Assembly: GCA_905250885.1 (NCBI GenBank)
Contig: CAJNOQ010000078.1
Location: forward strand, 17,264-81,263
DNA: 64,000 nucleotides
Direction of reading: 5' to 3'
Origin: Didymodactylos carnosus
Lineage: Eukaryota > Rotifera > Eurotatoria > Philodinida > Philodinidae
Made by a program: the position numbers and the translations under genes. The notes beneath the pieces are model-generated. The model saw nothing but the letters and a program-made list of their open reading frames with translations. It was not told where the DNA came from and ran no database searches. Of this stretch, positions 12,601 through 27,600 are shown one piece after another. Numbering within the stretch: the stretch's first letter is position 1; every line of letters begins with the position of its first letter.

Positions 12601-15600
12601 CATTAACTAAAAGTAAACATCTGTCATTATAATTTAATGATAATATCTCTTTCATAATAAGATATGAAAAATACAATTATTTCTGTATGAAACCATTAGT
12701 AGAACTAAAGAGACTTTTTTTGTTCTCCATTAAACACATTAGAATTAGAATTAATGTTATTGAGATACATTTACTGTCTTATAGAAGATTTCTAAGATCT
12801 AATCGTATATTATTTATTAATTAAAAGAAAATAGGATGATAATTATTTCTAATAAACTATAACTGTCTACAAAAATAACCTTACCTCTTTTTTGATCCAT
12901 TTTCATAGCTTTATCTGATGTGACGGGGAATGGAACAGGTTTTTTTGGTACACCTTCGATAAGGAATAAAAATTCTCCAATTTGTTCATTCATAAATATA
13001 AGTAATGCTTCACGTTTTTTTGTTGTTGTTGCAATATAATCAATATGAAATGATTTTGTTTCATGTGAATTTAAATGAACAACTTTATCTTGAATAAAAA
13101 AGCAATCAATTTCTTTTGATTGTTTGAATTTTTTTCTACTATTTAAATTAGTAAACATTTCTTCAATTGTTTCTCGTTTAGAATTATATCTAAAGAAAGA
13201 AAAAAAAAATTTGATTAAAATAATGAATAAAAAAAATAGATCATATTTTTAATTGAAACATTAACTTACTCATCATTTTCTGACATAATTAGTGGATTTT
13301 TCATCTCTTGACTATTTTCATTTGATTCAACTAATGTTACTTTAAAATCGCCTTCAACATCATATGGATTTGTTATTTCAATAGTTGATTTTGTCACTTT
13401 ATACAATGGTGCTTCGATGCGATGCATTTTCTTAAATATAAACAACAGTTTAATAACAAGCTGAATACACAAGTAGTAAAATTTCGTGTGTTACATTTGT
13501 ATTCACACACAAACATGATTTTAGTCTATTTACTGAGTTTCTCTTAAATTTTCATGATTTTTGAGAATCGGTTGCTCTTTTTTAAAAACATACATCACAA
13601 AAATTGATAAAGCATTTATTTAAAACAGAGAGTGTTATTTTTAGTGTACTCAACTAATTACTCAAAATGTCTCCGAATTTTAAATTGTAATTAGGAATGC
13701 ACTATATATCAAGTACATATCGGTATATGAACGAATTAGTATCAGAATTTGAACTATAAATTCTCTAGCTTTTATCTAAAATTCTGTTTTGTTGATGAAA
13801 GCGTAAATTAAAATATGGAGCAACTACCGTGGATTATTTAAAAAAAGCAAATTACTAAAGTTATTTTTCGAAGAACACTTATCGGTATACGATACATTTT
13901 TTCACTCGAATATCACACATTCTTTTAGCTGTTGTTGATTTTTTTTTTTTCAGTTAAATAGCAGTTACGTTAGCATATTGTACAACGAAAATGTGTTCAC
14001 TGAAATTTTAATATGTGCACATAGCCGGTACAATGGGAAAAGCAAATATATTTCACAAAATACATCACGTATATGTCTATTTTTACCTTTGTCGAATAAA
14101 CACACTATGAAATATAAAATTAGCAAACCATGCAAAACACAACGGGTATTCTAACAACTCTACATACCTTTGGAGTTATTTTTTCAATAGAACCTTGTAA
14201 ATTGAATACCTATATGTAGAGAAAATGAAAAGTTAGATGTTTAACTGTTGATAATTAAGTACTTACCATGGCTACACCGGGATAGTTTGATGATCGTTTG
14301 CCGTATAGTACAAGAACTGCTTCTGTTGCTCGTAAACGTTTATTTTTACATTGTACAGTGACAAATGATGATGTTTTAGCTGGAATATTGACTTGATTTC
14401 CTTTTGGTATTGAATATTCAGCAGCATCACGTCCAATAACGATCATCATATACGATAATGTTTGCTAAAAATCAAATGAGCTATCTGTAAATCTGAAAAA
14501 ATAAATATATCCACATACTGTTGATGGATTTGTAATTTTAACTTGAGATGTTGATGTTTCATGTAAAACACCAGAAAATTGTGCAACTCCTTTTGGTAGA
14601 TATTCTGGTAAACGTTCATACAAGTATATTACAAATAAACACATGCAAATTGGATCAGCACGCGTAATATCCAATGCTTGAATATCATATTCAAGACCGA
14701 TTAGTTGTATTGCTGACACGAGTATTAAGGCATTTTGTAAATACTGTTCACCCGTCATTGGATGAACATACATTCGTTGTAAATGGGAATCAATCTTACA
14801 ACAAAGTAATCTAATAGAATACAGTGATCACATTAGAATATTCTATTCTTACTAAAAATGGACAATAGGCACCAAGTACAGTGCCTAGTACTATACTATC
14901 AACTAGATCAACGTCGAAGTTAACTATCCAACGACCGGGTGGTATTTGACCTAAATAAAGAGAATATTTTTCTTTCTTTTCTCTTTTTAAGTTCCATACA
15001 CGTAGCTGGTTGAACAACGAGGCAAGTCTCGTTAAGTTCTCCTATAGGTCGCAGACTGAGCAAGGAGCATTAGTAGCATGCCAGAGCTATTATGTGGCTG
15101 ACATTGCTAGGGTTCGATCATTGCACCTTTGAAGTACGATATCATGTCAGTTCAAACATGACGGTTGAACAGTGAGAAGAACAGACTTTTTGTTACCCCA
15201 CTCTTGTACATAATGAAATTATCCATTTAAAAATGAATGAGACATGATCTTTGATTTACCCTGTTCTCTGTGTGCCCACACTTGTTCACGATAATTTGAA
15301 AAACAATAATTTAACCATGTTAATAGAACACGTTCACCTATACTATAAATGTTACTGATTGTTGGCTCAGGATTGAAGTGTGGTAATGGTTTAGTTCGAT
15401 CAGGAATCGGAAGATTTTCATAGGATTTGGGAGTTATACGACCGAGAACCAGACTCTAAAAAACGTAAATAAGATGTAAAACTTCTAAGTGCAAAGAAGT
15501 TTAAGACGTATATACTTTAAGAACTTGCATAAGTAAATCAACCCACGCTTTTTTTGATACAGTTTCAAATAGTTCGGTAGATAAATGTAAAGGTTTTACT

Positions 15601-18600
15601 GTCTCTTTAGAAAATTCTTTATCTTTTTCATTATCACTGATGTGTGGTGATAATGCTGTTTCACGCATCTGAACATAAACGTTGTAGAGTTGAGATGGTA
15701 AAAGATATTCTGGACGAATGAAACATGTACAGGATCCTTGAGTTCTGAAATAGAAAATCATTATATTTATCCATGATAAATTCGGCAGTGTTAGTGATTA
15801 AACCTACTTTAAAAATAACAGTAACAATCGATGTTGCCATAAATACTGTTTCATTGCCTCATCCATTTTCTTAGGTGGTACAGAATTTTGTGGAATACCT
15901 ACAAGATCTTTATTTGTTCAAAACAGAACTTAAAAGAATGAAAAAACAAACCAGGCAAGTGGTGACCACTTAAATGTGTGATCATATCATAGATTGTTTT
16001 TTGTTCTTCTTTAGCATTTTGTTTTGTGCCAATGGTTTCAAATTGCCGTTTGAATAACCCACTAGAAAAACAAGAGCATAGTATGACCTTTATAATGCCA
16101 GCAATATTTTGCTGATTTCTGTCTTCTTTTTAATCAAATACCACATACACTAAAATGTTTATGAATGAGCATACGACAACAACATTTTTCTTCTGTCGAC
16201 TGTCTTATTAGAACAAAACTAGGGAAAATTCTTCTGTTTGTGTCATTAGTTACTGTCATTTCAGACTTGAGTTCGTCCAAGTTATTAGTTCTTTCGACTA
16301 TTTCCGTTTGTTTTTGCTGATCATAAATCATTCTTCATTTTTGTATACTTTGTGATGAAATTAGCTGGAAAGTTAAGAGAATTTGTATCGAATAGAATGT
16401 TTAATGTATGTAATGATGAACTCTGAATGTAAACTCATTCAGAGTTCATCTTAGCAACGTGACGAGTGCACTATTTTGTAGAGCACTTTATGTTTAAGAG
16501 AGTTGCGTTCACAAACAAGTTTAGAGTGAAGAAATCAATAAGATTCTAGCGTTTTAAAACAGTTCTCTCATATCAAGTGGTATAGAAACCTTTCTAATAA
16601 AACAATCAAAATTTACTACGTAAAATCAAATGTAGGTAGTCTGTATATTCTTTTTACGGTCATTGGAAAAAAATTTCTAACTCTTCAACTTGAGTGTAGA
16701 TAAAGAAAATATCGTATGATTACCCACCATGCGTTAAAAATTCGTTCATTTTTAAAGAGACCACTTGAAAAATGAGAAGACAATGGTGTAAAGAACTAAT
16801 GTTTAGGGTGAACGAAAGTCTGAAATGACAATAACTGATGGCATAAACAGGAGAATTTGTTCCCTAGTTTCGTTTTAATAACAGTCGACAGAAGAGAAAT
16901 GTTATTCTCGTATGCTCATTCCCAACGTCCACTGTAACTTCAGCTACAAACAGACAAAAATTCTCCAGACTAATTTATACTAGTTTTTATTAATTATTTA
17001 ATTTATGCTAGATGTGGTATGAATCGGAGAATATTTAAGCGAAATTTTTAATCCTATCAAGCTTATCATGATACATTTGGCTAGCTATAGTAAGGGAATC
17101 CTATCAGAAATCGATGTTTCTGATAAAAAACTCGAAATTGAGTTTGTTGCCTAGTTAGATACGCAGAACTCTTCCTTTTCAGAATCTGTGTCGTTTTCCA
17201 CAAAAAAGTTAAGTTATCATGGGTTTTTTGAGAGGTTTTAGATTAAACCTTAGATCTATTACTACGATCATCTTAACGTTTTTCTAGAAACATGGTTTTG
17301 GCACAGTAAACACAGTAAAACCTCCTAGACGGTTCATCATACGACCTTCATTTTTGTTTTGAAGCTAACGACATTTGTCTAAACATTGTCCGTGGTGATT
17401 TTTGAATTAGGTTTCTTGAGTAGAGAAAAATGGGAACTACAGCCTCGAATTACAAGGGTTTTTCGGGGTGTTGACTTAATGTGTGTGTAGAAAATGAACT
17501 GAAGCGAAATTTAAAAATCACCACAGATAATCTTTACATAAATGTCTTGCCTTCAAAATAAAAAAATAATAAAAGGTTGTACGATGAGCCATCTAGAAGG
17601 AGTAACAATTTTGCTGAGAGCCCCTTGTGATACCTATAACTCGGCAAATCTCCAACTTTTTGTGCTCGTATTTTTAGCATAAGCTAATTAGATAGTAGCC
17701 ATTAATCTCTGTAAATTTCATCAAAAATTGTCGTAAAACAAAAAAGGTTTTTCCTGAGGAGGCCCCTTTAAATAGACTTTGAAGCTATGAAAAGCTTAAA
17801 GAGTTCGACGGATTAAAGACAGGGAGGTTTGAAGGAATCAGAGCGACAGATGTAGATATTTAGAGGATCTGAAAATAGTTGTATACGAAAAGCCTTATTG
17901 GGGAGGTTGACAAAATTAAAAACATCAGTATATCTCAAGAGAAAATTTTTTCTAAAAGTTCATATAAAAATCGACATTAGAGTACAGTTCTATATTCTGA
18001 TACTCCTCGCACTATGCTATCTTTAGGATACATAAGAAATAGCGAAAATACGTCATCTTCTCTTAAAGATACGCACAGACGAAGATGACTGTCTTTTAGT
18101 ATCTGTATTCAAGAAAATTTTTACCAGAAAAAATGATCCGAAACGATCTCTGATTGTACTGTTGCTCCTTCTATGGCATATAGAGTACGGAAAGTTGCTC
18201 AAAAGGTGGCTCAAAGAACGCATTTTATTTAATTATTCTAATACTAGTGGTTGATTTTGCTATTTGCTTGTGTTTTCCTTATCCTCCATTTTTTCCGTTT
18301 CTCTCTTTCTCTCTCGATTACATATGTTAAAGTGGATTATATTTGATTTTAAACTATTCTGAAGGATCGAAAAACAAATAAACAATCCGGCAGCATACCA
18401 TCGAAATGTTGTTGGTATTTTTACTGGATATGTTCCTTTCGGCCATCCTTGATTTGAAAACCAACGTTCTAATATTGACACAAGCCAATGAAATGTTTTA
18501 GTGTCATTATCAAAATAGGGTAGTAATGCTGCATTCAATTCATTTTGATTATTTTCACCCACTGAACTAGCACCGGAACGAACACGAGCAAACGGTGTCT

Positions 18601-21600
18601 AAAATAAAAATACCTTGAACAATTAATTTTTTTTTCTAGATGAAATACTTACTGGCGTGCGTTCATTTCTATTTTGCGGTGAATTATTTTCACTTGACGT
18701 ATCTTCACTCTCATTTGCTTGATCAAATGTAGCACTTGTGCTCGTATTGGGTCTTGAATTTGAACTTGATATTGCACGTTTTTGAACAAGTAATGGTTCA
18801 CCACTTTTATGACTTTCATCAGATTTTATTCGACTTCCTTTCATTATTTGTCCCGGTTGTACAACAATATGATATTCACTTTCAGATTTCCATAAAAATG
18901 AATAACATGTAAACATTGAATTATCAGCTGTAACACACACTTCCAATTCAAAACTAAACAATAAATATTAACAAGTTATTAGAAAGATAAGTAAATAATT
19001 CTATTCATCTCACATATTTTTCTCATTATCAGTCAATTTGAGGATAACAGTTTCGGATATTGATTTTGAACTAGTAAAGAATACTTTTAATACAATATCT
19101 TGTAGTTCATCCGGATTAATAACTAAAAATGAACATTTTATTTTATTTCTGTGGACTATATTATACAGCAAATAAAATTACTTACATGGTTGATCAACAA
19201 ATGATGTACTTAATTCATACAGAGCGTCTTGTTGTGATTTTTCTGGTTGAATTACACTTAACTGTGTTGATCTATTAAAGAATCAATAGTAGTAGTAAAA
19301 CCTACGATAATTAAAATTGAAGATATCGAACATACTTTTCAAATCCTTTCGGTTTAATTCGTACACAAGCGTTCTAAAATAAATTACGCAGCTTCATTAG
19401 CGATGCAAAGCAACAGCATATTGTTACTTACACTTTCAATATCAAGTGGCACTGGCGATAGTATTACTCTTCGTGGCTCAAATACTAACGTTGGCATGAC
19501 GACTTCACCATAAAGATTGATCATTGTATAAGGCGTATCAAAATTATTATTTATATACAACGGAATCCGTGTTACATAAATACCAGGAACAGCTAAAATT
19601 GAATAAGAGACTAGAATTCTGTAGATTATTAATGATGAATATAACATACGTGGAACAAAATTCACTTTGAATGCAAATACTTCTTTTCGATCTAATTCAC
19701 CTTCGGGACCTGGAGTATTTGGTGATGAAATAAATGGTATTAATGTGGAATGTAAAATTCGAAAAACATCATTATCTAATGTGACATTATTACGAAGATC
19801 AAGTAACCATGAAACTTTTTTTTTGCTATTATTAATCAATAGAATCTCCTGAAATTTAAAAATTAATCTTTGATAAGATATTCAAATTTTCGATGATTAA
19901 AAACATACCTGACAATCACAATAACCTCCTTGTTTCATGGCTTGAAATTGATCGCCATACAACGTAAAGTGTAATTCTTTTGTTGAAACTTGCAAACATT
20001 CTGATAGAGCTGTTGCTCGTACATGCCGACGAATAAGTGGACGAGATGGTTGTAAAGCTTGTTGTTCACTAGCACTTAATATTCGTCGTTCTTGTCGAAT
20101 TGATGACGATGGTTTTGATGACTGAGATAAACCTTCAACACCGACTAATGGTGGACAGGTTCGTATTGGCAACATGAAATCATAAAATGCTATCTAAATA
20201 AATTAACGCGATGTTAGACACCTCTTATCGAATAAATAAATAGATAGTTAGCAATCAATAATGTTCACCAAGCACGTAGAAATGAAAGATGTAATGTTTC
20301 ATATACCTCAGCTGGAACGAGTACGAGAGCAGCTTTAACAGTCTCCTTTGGTTGTACAATAATAGTGTAGATTTGTCCATTTTTTGAGCAACATTCTTCA
20401 TTTCCTAAAATTTGATACGTTAATTAGCGGTAGGAAAGTGGAATTACATTATTTATCATCTACCTATTGCTGGATGTGTCTCAATACTAAAATCGGGGTA
20501 TTTTGATAAGTTAATTTCCATTACACCCTGTGTATCGCCCTAAAATTTATGTCATTAAGCAAAAGTTAAATGAATGCTTTTAAAAAATCATTATAGTATT
20601 ATCAGTGACACGTCATCATTCGACAAAAATCATTTATTCATATTAAACTTCATTTTACGTTATTTAAGTTTAACAGGTTTAGCATCTAGCGAGTGTACTA
20701 GATTAAATAGCACATTTTTGTACAAAGTTTTTCTCTAGAATGGACTCTTTTGTCTAGAAATTCTGTTTTAGTGTCAGAAGACAGAGAATTTTTCTGCTCT
20801 ACAAGAACCCAATAGTTGCATTATTTACAGTGTTTTGTTATGTAAACAAAGACACATAACAAGGTGATACTGCGATTGATATACAAAAAAATGTTGCAAT
20901 TGTCAATATTCGATCACTTTGTGTAAATAAAAATAAAAATTGTCTGAAGAGGGTATGGTGTAAATAAAATCAAACTGATTTCAGGTCTATTTCAGGTCTA
21001 TTTCTTGCTAAAACGTACTATATCAGTCTGTAAGTTTATTAAAAAAGTCAACTAATATTTTTAGTTTTGGTGTTCAGAGCTATGAACCAAAATAACCGAA
21101 CAATAACGTATGAATGTAAAAAAATATAGTTTTCTAGAACAGAAAAATGACTATCCTTTGCTTTACAGGAACAAAGCCTAACGACTGCATGATAAACCGT
21201 AAATAATACAAATATGAAAAAACAACACACCATTTTTGGACAACGACCGTTAAGAGAAAACTCCTGATTTATCACCCTGTTGGTAAATGTGAGAAGAAGG
21301 TCTGATTGAGTTCAAATTCCTACCAGACATAATACATTGAAAACAAAAATCGGTGTATTTTTATCCAGAATGTTCTTCTATGGGTTTTCACATGTATATT
21401 ATGATCCTCCCCTCCCGAAAAGTTCATCCGAAGGAACTCAACATTTTACCACCGATATCTTGGATGATATCTCCGAATGCAATTTTTCTTCTTCGTCTCC
21501 AAGTTTTCTTCCTCAATATCAAAAGTACTAGAAATTAAATTAAATAAATTCTCGTTTTTTTATTTTGAGAACGCTGCACCTCACTGGTGAGCTACCCTAT

Positions 21601-24600
21601 GCCCAATCGTTTTCTTTTTAAAATATACGCGATTAAATGTCTTTTGATGCTGATCATGAATATTATATTCTTTTTCATCTTAGAGCGTTCCTAGAAATCC
21701 GATTTCTGCAAGCGCACTACCAGCTTCTATTTAAAGGAATTCTGATACAACCAGTTTGTAGACCATGATGAGTTGTCTATCTAAAAACGTTTTGGAAGCT
21801 AACGAATGAGCTTTAACTAACATATGAGACTTGTATGAATACTGAACGGTTCAGAAGTTAGGCTTAAACAAAGTAGAAAACAACTGGATATTTGGACTGG
21901 TAGATGGTCAGAAGAAAAAAAATCAGAAACGAAGACATAAATTTGCATTCTAAAGTATATATAAAATATCGATAATAAAACTTTTTTGTACGATTGGATG
22001 AAGTTTTTGGGCGGTTGTAATCTGCAAAAAATTGGAACTATTAGTGTTTTGAATATTACAAGTATCATAAGATAGATCTCTTTTTTTAGGGCAAAATTTG
22101 TGTCAATGCTCATATCTTCAGTAGTCTCATTGTGAAGAGAATACTTAACTTCATCAGATTATGTATAAGAAAAAATCGTGAAAATACTGGAAGGGTTTTT
22201 TTCTCAAAAAAAAGTCGTGAAACACTCGGATGGTTTTATTTTGTTACCTTGACTCTCCTCTACATTAAGCAATATTCAACTCAAAATTAAAAATTTTCTG
22301 AAAATGTTACTACTCAGTGCAGATAAACTGGATCAAGACAAAACCCTCCCGCTCTGTATAGCCGTAATTGAGAGCAAACTAATAAACTCTTCACCAGTGA
22401 AAAAAATTACATTCAGTTCTTTGCATCGCAGTTTCACCTGTCTTTGTTCTTCATATACATAACAAAACATTATATTATTGGGAGGTATTAATACAGCTAT
22501 TGAATTTTTGTAGAGCAGAAAAATTGTCTATCTTCTGACACTAAAACAAAATTTCTAGACAAAAGAGCCCATTCTATGGAAAAACTTTGTATAAAACTGC
22601 GACTTTAATCCAGTCCATCCGGTACTAAATTAATTTTTCCAGTCAACAAAAATATATTTTATTTTATTTGTCACTACATCTTGTTTTTACTTTGTGGAAA
22701 TTACAGTTACCTCTGAATAATCCGTTTCGTTTTATAAAATGTTGTGCTGAGCGTTTTATGCCCAAAATGAGAAGTCTCCTCTCTACTATCAATCTTGTTG
22801 ATCTGTAATTATATTTTTAAAAATTTTATGAAAAGTTTTCTTCAGTTCTTCAAAACAATAACTGTGGATTAAGCTGCAACGTACAACTGGACATCTGAGA
22901 GCAATTATTGAATATTTATTTCAATTCATATCCACAGTTGGTGACAACATTACAAAACTTATTCAAGATAAAACGTCGTAGATATTACCAACATGGTAAA
23001 CAGCTACATGTATCACATCCTTTGCGATCTAATTGGCTACCACAATTGCATGGAATAAAACATAACATTGGCATACACATTGGATTTGGTAATGACCATG
23101 TATTTCCAAACAGATTATTCGAATTACTAAGTAGACGACGTTCAATGGGACTTGAAGATGTAAAACATACCATGGATAAAAGAAATATCAATAAAGAAAC
23201 AATTATGAATCTCATGATTATATTAAATTTGATCAAAAAATGAAATATTTTAATACTAGCAATATACCTGTTAAAAATTAACAATTTATATACAATATGT
23301 TATCAACAGATGGAATATATCTCACAGAAATATTAATTGACCTAGATATAATATGTTCGAGGTTCGATTTTTTAGAAAATAACAACAGAAAGATTCATTC
23401 TCTACAATATTATTGCTACATTCACACTAAAATAAACTTTTCGGGCATATATGACGAAACATTATTCGATTTGATACCGATTGATACAATGTTTCATGAT
23501 AAAGAATACGTAGCACAACAACTCATGAGAACCGAATAATTAATTAGTACCAATGCTCCTATTTCAATAAAAATGTATTGAATTAAAACTTTTCAACAAT
23601 AATAGGAGCCCTCATCGACAGATATTCTGCTAGCTTTTTCATAAGTTTTTAATTAATGTATTGAGGTCCAAGTGTAGCTTTGTCGTATGCCGTGTCTGTC
23701 ATTATTCTAGAAGGCGACTCGTTTCTATATCTCTTTCACAAGTTGATCCACATACAACTATTAACTAAAAGACAATGCACAGTTTTGTTGGTCTTAAAAT
23801 ACTTAATCACATGAGATGTCACACTTTCTATCGATCAAAAATGTCAAAACTCGACATGATATATGATTTTTTCACAAAATTTTCAATTCATATTGCAAGC
23901 AAAAACCTTGAACATCAACATTTCATCTTTTTCAGTTAAAATTATTTTAGCAATTCTGATTATATCTTCGCGAGAATGCTGGTTGATGCGGATAAACGCT
24001 ATAGAACTAAATGTATTAGTTTATCGTGATTATGTATCAAATGAAGTTATTTATATTGTGATATATCCATTTTACAAATATTCTTAATATATTCGTGATT
24101 TAAATTTACCATATATCCTCCTCTATTAGATTCAATCAGAATCACGTCTTTTTTTACCTTATTTTCTATATGAAATTGTTTGCTTGCTCTCATTAATACC
24201 GGTACACCAGCAAAATTGAATTCATTCTAGAAGCAATTTGTACTATATTTAAAAATACTAAACATTAAAACATCTAATTTACTTCTGTAATAGTCAATTC
24301 CGGTTCAACAACTTCTCCAGTGACGCGTATTTCCTGTTGTTGTTGACCAAGTACTTTTAATCCAATCTTAATATCAAATTTTATTAGTTCAATCGGCGTC
24401 ACTTCAATTATGATATTTGCATGTGAACCAATTGACACCAAACCATTTGCTGGTCGAACAATAACACCGGGACAAGGATTTGGTTCAGTAATCTATAAAT
24501 ATCAATTGAAAACATTAATGAAACTTTACATATGTTCATCGTTTAGTACATACTTGATAAAAGATATGATTTGTGCCATCATTGATGATTGTAAATGATT

Positions 24601-27600
24601 TTGTTGATGTCATATTAACGGGAATTGTTCCAAAATTAACACGTTTTTCTGGTATTTTAAATTTTGCCTTACCCACCTTTAATAATAAAAGAGTAAATGA
24701 ATCAATCTATTATATGAATAGAAGGTGATCTAGAATACAAACTTGAGCAATACATTGAAGAACTTGAGTGGATTCACTCGGTAATAAAGGATTGTTTCCA
24801 GAAACTTTTCTAGCATCCGATGTGGAATAAACATGCAATGTAAAATAATTTTGCAATGGTGCTACACAACTTCCAAACCAAACAACTTCACAATCAATAT
24901 CCTGATATGGTTCAATTACACCTAATAGTAGATACAGAATTTTCCCTATAAATAAAATCGATGTTTTTTTTAAAGAAAAACTAACCTGTAGCTGGACGTA
25001 TAGAAAATGCTGTTCCTTTCGAACCAATAACAGGTGTCCATCTAAATTCAGCTGGTGCATTTAATGGATTATGTAACGTCACCACTTTTCGATAAGCATC
25101 TTCGGCGGTAAGATGTGCTACTGAACGTATGTATAATTTATCTGTTCCTAATTCAATGGTAGGTGAGCGTACTTCAGCAATTACTTTGACATAATGACGA
25201 TAAAAACCATTAATTATATAAGATAATGAACTGAAACAGTAGAAATTTCTACATAATAACAGGTGAGAATTATCTGTAGCTTACCGTTGATATAGACCAA
25301 TTTGTGAAGGTTCAAATGTAATAGGAAATCTTGCATGAGATTTGCCAGGAATCACTTGACATAGGATAGAAGTCATTTTTAATGATGCAGAATCAACCTT
25401 GATAGAAATTACATCGATAAATTAAGAATACTAAAAAATAAATAAATAATTGGATCTTACATCGATTTGCATTTGAATATATTGATCGAGATTATTCATT
25501 ACAGATAAATACTTTGTTACTGGTGCATGTACAGCAACTTCACCAAAATTTAATTCAGGTGGACCTAAAAATATAATGTTGACAATGTTGAGATAAATAC
25601 AAATGATTACCTAATTACATACCAACAACAACTTGAAATAACTGTGATGGAGATAATAGAACGGCACAATCATTTTTTTCTTTTTGAGTTGTTGGCAAAG
25701 AACTTAAACCTTCTTTGATTGGTTTATTTAATAATGTTTGCTCTTGTTCGGCTAATTCACCCGTTGTTGGCATTCTCCACTTCCAATTAGGAAATTGAGG
25801 AGCTAAAATAAATAATGACAGTAGTCATTGACTCATTTGAATTCATTTCATACCAGTGCTTTTATTCATAGATGCTTCAACATCTTCTATGGAAATTTTT
25901 GGCGATTGCAAACCATTTCCGGGTCTAATACCAATATCCAATAAATTTTCAAATTTTTTATGTTCTCTAAAAATAAAATTATATTACTAACATTTATTTT
26001 ATACTCTTCTAGCACATATATACTGTGTTCGTTTCTTTTCACCACGTTTAAATCTTGATTCATCAAATATTGTATCATATGAATGTTGATGTGCTTCAAT
26101 TTTTTCACGTTCTTGATCCGTGTAAGAATAATCGGGATCAACGTAATTGTACCGCTCTTGCTTTGTAAATGGTGTTCTAAACGTGTAGACTATCTTTTTT
26201 TTTCTTTTTTTTTCTAGTAAACTTAAAAAACGTACGTATAACTATCTCCTCGTTCAAATGGTCGAATACTTCTGGTACGATCATTTGGAAAAGCAACTTT
26301 TGATTTTTTAAATTTATCCAGATATGTTTCAGATGAATTCCGTTTTAATACTAATGGAGAATGTGTTGAATCAGATACAGAATTGAGAACAGCTGCTCTG
26401 GGATGAAAACGTCTTAATGTACTTAGTGTTGTATTTATATTAATACCAACTTCATTCGATATCAACGGTTTTAAACCTATAAAAAAAAATGATATGAAGT
26501 AAACTAACGTACGTATAACAATTGAACAACTTACCCATATTAAATTTTTCTGGAGGAATTTCAGTGATAGCCGCTGCTTTTCCAGTTAATTCACATGTGA
26601 CACTATGGATAGGTTTAGATAATGCATAGACAGGCGTATCGGGATTCACCATTGATCCAATGATTTCACATGTCAATGTTTTTGTTATTGTACCTTGAAG
26701 AAAAGACTTTGTCAGATGAGTTTTTATCAAGTATAAATTATAATTTACCCATTTGATGCGGAATAAACATGACAATTATTGTTAACTTTTCTCGTGGTTG
26801 TAATTTTCCACTTGCTGGTGTTACGGCAAAATTAGCTACTGGTGGAAAACGAAAATTAACTGTTTTATGATCAGATTGATTATAGATATGTATGGTTTTT
26901 TCATGTTTTTGACCCAAATAGGTTGTAGGAAATGTTAACACTTTTTGATCAATTAAAAAAACGACGGGTAATGCTGTGCCGGCAATAGCAATTTCTAATT
27001 TTGTTTTACTATGTTCAATTTTTGATAAACCAGGTGAAGTACCCAATAATTCAAAATACATAAAAGCGGCTATGTCTCGCCTAGGTGGTAAATCAAGTGC
27101 ATTTGTAAATGCTTGTCTTGGATGATAAGCTCTAAAAAATATACACCCTATCTAAGATATAATTTGTATAAGCTTCGAAAGATTTACCGTGGACTAAAAC
27201 GAAAGAATAACGGACGTTTTTCAAATGGGTTCAAGACACCTTGATTTGGAAATACGGCAATAATTGAATTCAATGGATTTATAGAGTATTCTGTTCCAGA
27301 TGGTTCTGCATTTTCGACCTCCTAATGAAGAAAATGCATAGTTAAAGAAAATTGAATCCACGAAATAAATCTCATAAATTTACAGCTGGATTTGAGCTGT
27401 CTAATAATGCTGAATAAGCAACGGATTCTGGTGAATCATTGTATAACACAGCCATGGCTGTTAAATCACAACCATAATAACACGAGCCAAAATTTAATAT
27501 TTGCATTTCTTCGTCAGTTTTTGGATTTAATAAACACAATCGTCTATGCATTACTTTTCCTTTAAGGCGAATTGTGTGAGTTTTATTAGCCGCTTCTAAA

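Larger units (their letters stand above)
16062..18398 (-). other. 2.3-kb CFAP47 intron with two inverted-repeat elements
   Basis: The donor (CGATG|GTATGC) and acceptor (TTTTTCTAG|TGGG) are in matching phase 2, giving FRC-GLFKRQF. No exon-like frame lies inside. It holds two separate inverted repeats (16165-16921 and 17321-17600). Confidence 0.75.
20540..24109 (-). other. 3.6-kb CFAP47 intron with a nested peptide gene and a long inverted-repeat element
   Basis: The donor (ATATG|GTAAAT) and acceptor (AAATTTTAG|GGCG) are both phase 0, giving RGGYM-GDTQGVMEINL. It contains the inverted-repeat element 20698-22613 and the small secreted peptide gene 22985-23215. The remainder is AT-rich with no clear feature; an imperfect 42-bp direct duplication is visible at about 22165-22240. 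Confidence 0.7.

Noticed and set aside
15018-15200. tRNA-like B-box (gggttcgatcattg) in a CFAP47 intron, possible SINE
   Set aside because: No convincing A box at the right distance and no cloverleaf could be drawn; a lone B-box-like string is weak evidence.
16134-16331. 65-codon minus-strand frame as a CFAP47 exon
   Set aside because: It coincides with the left arm of an inverted repeat and the CFAP47 frame splices cleanly past it (16061 to 18399).
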